Shown in pieces: positions 58,498 through 64,000 of a stretch of 64,000 nt of DNA (position 1 is its first letter; each line of letters starts with the position of its first letter). Made by a program: the position numbers and the translations under genes. Where the stretch lies: contig JAEILZ010000010.1 in NCBI GenBank assembly GCA_018873225.1, positions 389,220-453,219 on the forward strand. The letters run 5' to 3'. The DNA comes from [Phialemoniopsis] sp. UDSM-2020. Its lineage: Eukaryota; Ascomycota; Sordariomycetes; Thyridiales; Thyridiaceae. Below the pieces are notes generated by a model. The model made no database searches and was not told where the DNA came from. It worked only from the letters and a program-made list of their open reading frames with translations.

Positions 58498-59403
58498 CTA
58501 GGGTTGTGGCTTGTATGTGATCCGATCTCTTAGCAGTCTCGGTGTTTCGGGGTCGTGACTCGGCAGAACAACCACATCAGACTGTCTTGCAAACTCTTTG
58601 ATGAGTTGAAGGCTCTTTTGCGCGGCTGCAGGGTCACCGTTCATACCGTCTGGCTCTTCTCTATCCAGTAGCTTGATTCCGTACGTCGCGTCTCCGGGAA
58701 GGAAATAGGTTGTTGGGTTCTCTCCATCGCCATCATGACCATAGACAATCAACGAAACATGGCCCGGTACGTGTCCCGGGGTCTGGACCACCATAACGGC
58801 CCCGTCGGAGGTGATTTTGCAAGACTCCTTCCAAGGCCCAACGGCTTCTTGCTCAAAATTGAGGAGGCTCGGCGCAAAATTGTCCGGGTAGTGTTGAGGA
58901 GTGTAGCCCATGAGTGATGCCATCAGGGGAGACTTCCCAGCTACTTCCCAATGCTCCTCGCTCACATACACGGGCACATCCGGTGCCACTTTGACAAGTT
59001 CCTGCAGTCCTCCAGCATGGTCGGCGTGCAGATGACTAATGACAATGGCCTGAAGACTGTTTGGTTCAACTCCATTTTCTTGCAATTGTGTTACAATGCC
59101 GTCTGCTGGGTTGATGCTGACTCGGGTGACGAATTTGACAGGGCTGAAGCTGGAAACATAGCCAGGGTCATTCCAATGTGGTGATTCGCCCGTATCAAAC
59201 AGTACAGGCCCATCGGGATGCCGGACAAGAAAAACGCCAATAGGTAACTCGTCTGACCAAGCGGAGTCTGTAAAGGCGCGTAGTCTTCGCATAAGAACGT
59301 TCCGGCTGCTCATGGGCTGGCTCGTGCCAGATCGTGTGATTCTGACCGTCCCAGTGCTGAAGAACTTGAGATCGATACCATTGGTAGACTTGGTGCTTTC
59401 CAT
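58498..59403 (-). CDS. Metallo-beta-lactamase-fold hydrolase (lactonase-like)
   Basis: A single exon of 301 residues from the ATG at 59403. The zinc motif HLHADH (His124, His126, Asp128, His129) is intact. Other metal-site elements are VVQTPGHVPGHVSL (His), FLPGDATYG (bridging Asp) and LPSHDPE (C-terminal His). The layout resembles N-acyl-homoserine-lactone lactonases (AiiA/AttM type). Whether the substrate is a lactone, and which one, cannot be decided. The frame is open upstream of 59403 to about 59649 but reads as basic Ser/Arg-rich sequence unlike the family, so this ATG is preferred. It sits between the permease and the P450. Confidence 0.9.
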   Translation of the reverse strand: MESTKSTNGIDLKFFSTGTVRITRSGTSQPMSSRNVLMRRLRAFTDSAWSDELPIGVFLVRHPDGPVLFDTGESPHWNDPGYVSSFSPVKFVTRVSINPADGIVTQLQENGVEPNSLQAIVISHLHADHAGGLQELVKVAPDVPVYVSEEHWEVAGKSPLMASLMGYTPQHYPDNFAPSLLNFEQEAVGPWKESCKITSDGAVMVVQTPGHVPGHVSLIVYGHDGDGENPTTYFLPGDATYGIKLLDREEPDGMNGDPAAAQKSLQLIKEFARQSDVVVLPSHDPETPRLLRDRITYKPQP

Positions 59404-60183
59404 GGCTTGCTGAAATTGCTGATCTTGGCAAAGGGCACCTGAACCTCGGCGTATGCAATGAAGTGTGTCGCATTGTCGGTGTGCTTCCAGGCATGATCGC
59501 CCCGTGGAAGATAAGCACGAAGTGGGGCAAACCTTCGACTGAGAGCTAGGCTGTTTCCGGGTATAGGGTTGACCGCGCCAATGATCATGGCTCCATGGTC
59601 CGGTACGATCAGTCTCACGGGCTGAAGGCTGTAGCGTCCGACAGAGCATCTCAACATGAGAGGCGCTGCTGTGACTGGCACGGTTGTCATCATTCGCCTC
59701 TTTTGCTATTGTCTAGATACAACTAAAATTCCACTACCACTGTCGCATACCATCGCAGCTTGTACATAGACACATGACAACACTTTTTGTGTCGTCCTCG
59801 TCAGTGCGAGTTTTACTGGTCTGCTCGGATCGCATGAGGCTAATGCTAGCTCAACACTCTCGAATTTGGTCAGCGTTTGGTACTAAGGATCGAGACGCGA
59901 GCTCCTCGGACTTTTCCTCGTCGTTCCCACCACAAGCACTAGAAAGATCTCGTCAGCCCTACTGGCAACCATGAGATTACCCGACCCCATTGGGCCATCA
60001 ATGCAGCAACTTTCCCGGAAACTTGATGTGACGGGACAAGGTTCGGTCAGGGTGACCCAAGGATGTCACTTCCTCCTGTCACTTCCTCCTGGAGCAGGCG
60101 GTACACGGGATCCGACAAGTACAAAGTAGTGGGCCTCGGCACTCATCCTCCATCTCAGCCGTACGCATTATCATCGACAAATC
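59404..60183. promoter_or_regulatory. Divergent promoter of metallo-hydrolase and P450
   Basis: 780 bp between two head-to-head genes. No unambiguous TATA box seen. A short direct repeat of TGTCACTTCCTCCTG occurs at 60064-60078 and again from 60076, just upstream of the P450 start. Confidence 0.4.
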
Positions 60184-61914
60184 ATGGCATTGTCAGAGCA
60201 TCTCCCCTCGTTTCTCACATCACGCATTGGAGCAGGTCTGTGTGTCATAGCATTCTGCTATGTATTCAGCGCTGTTCTGGCATGGCACCGCCTGCGCAGG
60301 TTCCCTGGGCCTGTGTTGGCCAGCTTCTCCTACTTGTGGTTATTCCGCACTGCACTGTCTGGCAGAGCTTACAAAATTCATGTCTCCACGAGAGAAAAAT
60401 ATGGCGCAGGCTTGATTCGTATCGGACCAAACACACTGATTACCGACAACCCAGACGTGTTGCAGCAGATAAATGCTGTTCGCTCAGACTACATCAAGTC
60501 CCGGTGGTATTCGGTCATGAGGCTGGATCCGTACATGCACAACATGATCAGCACGACAGATAGAACACTACACGACGACATTCGAGAACGAACAGCAGCC
60601 GGGTACACTGGTAGAGAAGTACCATCCATGGAGAACGACGTGGACAGCCAGATTGAAAGTCTCAAGAGCCTTATCCGCAAGAAGTACATCTCGAAGTCTG
60701 CAGAAACCAGACCTATGGACTGGGGGCTCCTTGCCCAGTATTTCACTCTTGACTCTCTCACCAAAATCGCATATGGCGAAGAATTCGGCTGCTTGGCTGC
60801 AGACGCAGATATCAACGATTACATCAAGACTGTGGAAGACGCAGGCTTCGTTTTCGCCGTGTGCTCTGACGTTCCCTGGATGGGACAATTCTTCCTATCA
60901 GACTTCTTTCTGAAACTCATCGGACCCAAGAGCTCCGATAAGAAGGGAATGGGAGTCATGATGGCGTAAGTTGCTCTGGTCGTGACCAAGTCGCCTTGCC
61001 TGACCATGTCACAGGCTCGCCGAGCGAATAGTAAGCAAGAGACTGGAACCAGGCGCTGAAGAGGGAAAAGACATGCTGGTAATGAGTGCAGTCCTCAGTT
61101 TGCGATGCCATCAACCTGTAATCGCTGATTGTTCTTAGGCTTCGTTTCTCCGGCACGGTTTGACCCCCAAACAATGCGAGTCTGAGATCCTAGCCCATCT
61201 TGTCGCAGGATCAGATACCACGGCCAATTACATTCGGGTAGCACTCCTTCTTGTTGCGTCGACACCACGTGTCTACCATCGTCTGCAGCATGAAATCGAC
61301 GAAGGTATTGCTAAAGGCAGGATTTCAAGCCCAATCACTCTTGCTGAGGCCCGTACTCTGCCTTATTTGCAGGTTAGTCGATTAAGAATGTCTACTGTCG
61401 GAAGACAAGAGCGCTCATCAAGATAGGCTGTCATCTGGGAGGTCATGAGGTTTCACCCACCCGTTTTCATGCTATTCTCCAAAGTCGTCCCTCCACAGGG
61501 AGACAACCTGGCGGGGCAATATGTCCCTGGTGGCACGGAGATCGGTCTAGATTCTTGGTCATTTGGGCGGCGTAAAGATCTATACGGCGATGACGTTTCG
61601 GTATTTCGACCAGAAAGATTCATCGAGGCAAGTCCCGAGAGGCGCTTGAATATGGAGAAGAACACAGAGCTGCTCTTTGGAACAGGTCGATACACCTGCG
61701 CGGGCAAGAATGTCGCATTTCTAGAACTGTGGAAGATCTTTGTTGAGGTATGTACTGTTGAATGCACAACTTCGAATCTCTCACTGACAGTAAGCAGTTG
61801 CTTCGAGACTTCGACTTCCAATTGCTGAACCCTGAGAAGCCGATGACCACATCTCATCGATCCATGTTTGTAATCCGGGACATATTCATGCGAGTCACCG
61901 AAAGAGATCAATGA
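60184..61914 (+). CDS. Cytochrome P450 monooxygenase
   Basis: Five exons (60184-60965, 61015-61078, 61139-61372, 61427-61747, 61798-61914; introns 49-60 bp) encode 505 residues. An N-terminal membrane anchor (IGAGLCVIAFCYVFSAVLA) is followed by the hinge RRFPGPVLA. The I-helix oxygen-activation motif is AGSDTTA (305-311). ExxR is EVMR (365-368). The PERF motif is FRPERF and the haem loop is FGTGRYTCAG with the axial Cys451. All key residues are intact, so the enzyme should be active at the ER membrane. The general type is that of pisatin-demethylase-like or secondary-metabolism P450s. It is the immediate, same-strand neighbour of the truncated ABA3-type synthase. A role in oxidising its product is therefore plausible but inferred. 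Confidence 0.93.
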
Positions 61915-62695
61915 GGCACATCATAGCAGGGCAAATCACCGTCAGGTTGTGACACCTGAAGCATTGAAACGATCAGCATGAGTCGGTCGTCTAGATTATT
62001 AGAGATCACTCTTTCCAGTGCTCGACAATGTCAATCAAGCGCAGAGTTAAATATGCCAATAAGATCGATGAAAGCTACTGATTTGCGGTCGACATACGAA
62101 TGATCGTCCAATGTTCATCGTCATACCATGGATAACATGAACTTAGATGCTCAAGACATTGTACTTACAAGTAAATTCCCGGATTACAGACGTGCGCGCA
62201 TGAAGTAAGCGCTCCTTCATAGAGCCAGGTGTGATTGTGTAATGCACTCGGACTCATGCTCCGGAACCATAGAGCCCCCTTTCAGGCTTGGCTTATTAAA
62301 GTTCGAACCATGGATCTCAGATTCTTCGTCAGATCTGACGAACACTATTGCTGACGCCCCACCGCCTTAGCTTTGCGCCTTGACTGTCAGATTGCATGTG
62401 GGTTGGGCCATTCACGTCGCGATACTAGGCAAGCTCCGGAGTCTCTCCTCGCATTCGCTCGGACCCAGTCCTAAGGTGTAAAGGTCCAGAGCGGGATGTT
62501 CCTCAGTGAGATGGACGCCAGTCCTATAAAAGATTGCTCACTTGTGCATGCAGCAATGTCGCTTTAGGTGTGGGGTTTGTATCTACACAGCTTGCTTATG
62601 AGACTGGCAAGCCGAACCATCGCGATCGATAGCCAGACCAGCTGTGTTCGCTTCACGCCAACAACTACAAGTACAGCATTCGAAGTCCGGCAACA
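61915..62695. other. Intergenic between P450 and terminal terpene synthase
   Basis: 781 bp with no gene. It holds the P450 terminator and the terpene-synthase promoter, which includes a clear TATA box annotated separately. Confidence 0.45.
62525..62532 (+). promoter_or_regulatory. TATA box upstream of the ABA3-type gene
   Basis: TATAAAAG lies 164-171 bp upstream of the ATG at 62696. Its presence argues that the truncated gene keeps an intact promoter. Confidence 0.6.
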
Positions 62696-64000
62696 ATGAA
62701 ACTACGCAGCCCATCACCTCATGCCCTCTCGAGTGCAGGACGTCCATCGAAGCCGCAAGCCATTGCCGTTTCTAGTGACAAGTGGTTTTACCCTCCAGAA
62801 ATAGCCAACGACCTGCAAGGCGTTGATCTGCCCACAAGCGCAGTTCAGGAGATACTGGCTTGTGCTTGGGAGTACACTCGCTGCGTCATTCCACAATTTA
62901 CGAATTGGGATCGCTATATTGCATTCGCCCGCATCATTGTCATTGGCATCATTACTGAGTTCCGAGGCGAGCTTGTCGATATCACTCGGGGAGACCGCGA
63001 TGTGCTCGGGTGCTATGACTTGGACGAACTGCTCAATACAGTGTACGGAGGCACTCCAGCTCACGAAGACATGTGTCGGGAGTACCGTACGTTTCTGTTG
63101 ATAACAGCCGACAAATGCAGCGACAGATGCGAATCGGAACTGTTTACACGCTACGTCAACGCACTGGCGAGCTCTCCGCAAACATGGTTCCGCATGCGCG
63201 ATTGTGATGCACTCGCACGCTTCACCATTGCGGCCGCCATGGCATGCAACGATGCGCTCAACGAAGACACCTGGTTTACAGAGGACGAGCTTCAAATCCT
63301 GGGCGAGCTCGGCTGCGCTCAATATGACGCCGTCGCTTTCCACAAGCACCGCGCCGAGGGTGAGACCAACAGTACATTTGCGTATGCTGGGGAGGAGGCG
63401 CGCACCGATATGTATAGGCAAACAAGGGAAGTCTTGTGGGCTCTGGATGTGGAGTGGACGCAAGCATCACCGGCCAGAAGGAGTGCAATCAACTTCCTGC
63501 GAGCGTTTGGCGGACCCATCCATTTGATGATGAGGAGATATCGATTTGTGGAGGACGGGCTTATGGTTGGCAAGCCAGAGACGGACAAGGTGGTGCAACA
63601 AACGAGGCAGAACTACAAACTCTGGAACCGCGTGGACGCTGGGCCAGGACTTGATGTCAGTGGCCACGAAGCACGGTTCACACAAGTCATTGAGGGCAGT
63701 GACAGACTGATGTTCCATGGACTGGCAAGCCTACTGCTGGACAGCAACAAAGATCACTGTGATGATTGTAGGTACAGGGTTTCATACGGCGCTGAGTCTC
63801 CTGGGCGATTTGGAGGGGTGGAACTCTGTGCAAGATGCCAAATCAATTGGCAGATGGAGCTTCATACCTTTCCGATGCGGGCTGCTAAGGTGTTTAGGGT
63901 TAGGGTTAGGGTTAGGGTTAGGGTTAGGGTTAGGGTTAGGGTTAGGGTTAGGGTTAGGGTTAGGGTTAGGGTTAGGGTTAGGGTTAGGGTTAGGGTTAGG
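62696..64000 (+). CDS. aba3: ABA3-type sesquiterpene synthase, 3' end replaced by telomere (no stop codon)
   Basis: One continuous frame from the ATG at 62696: 400 codons, then straight into TTAGGG repeats read as Arg-Val to the end of the window, with no stop. Family blocks throughout match the fungal abscisic-acid synthase ABA3: FYPPEIANDLQ (31-41), ACAWEYTRCVIP (55-66), EFRGELVD (88-95), WFRMRDCDALARFTIAAA (164-181), HRAEGETNSTFAY (218-230), GGPIHLMMRRYRFVE (272-286), GKPETDKVV (292-300) and FGGVELCARC (372-381). Two Cys pairs (355/358 and 378/381) suggest a metal-binding C-terminal element. ABA3 cyclises farnesyl diphosphate to alpha-ionylideneethane and lacks classical terpene-synthase DDxxD/NSE motifs; none is seen here either. 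From memory the family continues only about ten residues beyond the KVF at 398-400, so the catalytic body is nearly complete. The gene appears intronless. Confidence 0.88.
   Translation, partial: MKLRSPSPHALSSAGRPSKPQAIAVSSDKWFYPPEIANDLQGVDLPTSAVQEILACAWEYTRCVIPQFTNWDRYIAFARIIVIGIITEFRGELVDITRGDRDVLGCYDLDELLNTVYGGTPAHEDMCREYRTFLLITADKCSDRCESELFTRYVNALASSPQTWFRMRDCDALARFTIAAAMACNDALNEDTWFTEDELQILGELGCAQYDAVAFHKHRAEGETNSTFAYAGEEARTDMYRQTREVLWALDVEWTQASPARRSAINFLRAFGGPIHLMMRRYRFVEDGLMVGKPETDKVVQQTRQNYKLWNRVDAGPGLDVSGHEARFTQVIEGSDRLMFHGLASLLLDSNKDHCDDCRYRVSYGAESPGRFGGVELCARCQINWQMELHTFPMRAAKVFRVRVRVRVRVRVRVRVRVRVRVRVRVRVRVRVRVR
63894..64000 (+). repeat. Telomere, (TTAGGG)n
   Basis: 107 bp of perfect TTAGGG, about 17.8 units, running to the end of the window. 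The G-rich strand reads towards the end, as expected at a right chromosome terminus. The array abuts coding sequence directly, with no subtelomeric repeat between. Confidence 0.98.

Noticed and set aside
59404..59649. Upstream in-frame extension of the metallo-hydrolase
   Set aside because: Basic Ser/Arg-rich sequence not expected before the metallo-beta-lactamase fold; no good ATG.
62301..62340. GTTCGAACC resembling a tRNA B box
   Set aside because: No A box or cloverleaf arms at the right distance; not a tRNA gene.
62714..63463. Leftward open frame of 249 codons opposite the ABA3-type gene
   Set aside because: It is the mirror of a real coding strand. The plus strand has all the recognisable family motifs; the minus translation has none.

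Overview
This is the right end of a chromosome arm of a filamentous ascomycete (Pezizomycotina, most likely Sordariomycetes). The last 107 bases are an uninterrupted (TTAGGG)n telomere. The genes carry short spliceosomal introns (about 47-180 bp, GT-AG with one GC-AG) and the families are typical of moulds. I rebuilt the spliced models by hand by matching splice sites and reading phase. Twenty-six protein-coding genes can be supported. I saw no tRNA, rRNA, CRISPR array, transposon or large repeat.

Layout. Positions 1-33.8 kb are mostly conserved housekeeping genes: a single-pass membrane protein, a D-2-hydroxyacid dehydrogenase, a secreted GH43 glycosidase, TAF11 and GTP cyclohydrolase I (divergent pair), an unidentified KEN-box protein, a 4.6-kb gene-poor gap, a GPR1/FUN34/YaaH acetate transporter, UV-damage endonuclease, a 14-exon alpha-glucoside-type MFS permease, phosphatase inhibitor-2 (GLC8), LCL2, mitochondrial bL27 and an unidentified Cys-rich nuclear-type protein. 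Positions 34.9-55.2 kb are more accessory: a bacterial-type glutaminase with a STAS-like tail, an alpha/beta hydrolase, a Gfo/Idh/MocA oxidoreductase, an 11-exon CorA-type metal transporter, a quinate/sugar MFS permease divergent from a cyclase-family hydrolase, a 1082-residue secreted protein, a DHA1 drug-efflux transporter and a beta-hydroxyacid dehydrogenase. Positions 56.5-64 kb are subtelomeric: a second sugar permease, a metallo-beta-lactamase-fold hydrolase, a cytochrome P450, and finally an ABA3-type sesquiterpene synthase (alpha-ionylideneethane synthase, the entry enzyme of fungal abscisic-acid synthesis).

The most striking feature is the last gene. Its reading frame opens at 62696, runs 400 codons in one exon with recognisable family blocks almost to the usual C-terminus, and then enters the telomere without a stop. 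The repeat is read as Arg-Val-Arg-Val with no stop possible in that frame. This looks like a chromosome break healed by telomere addition inside a biosynthetic gene. It would remove the last few residues, the stop codon and the 3' UTR, and probably the rest of an abscisic-acid-type cluster, leaving a P450 as the only clear neighbour of that kind. Functions come from recognised motifs and family memory; no database search was run.
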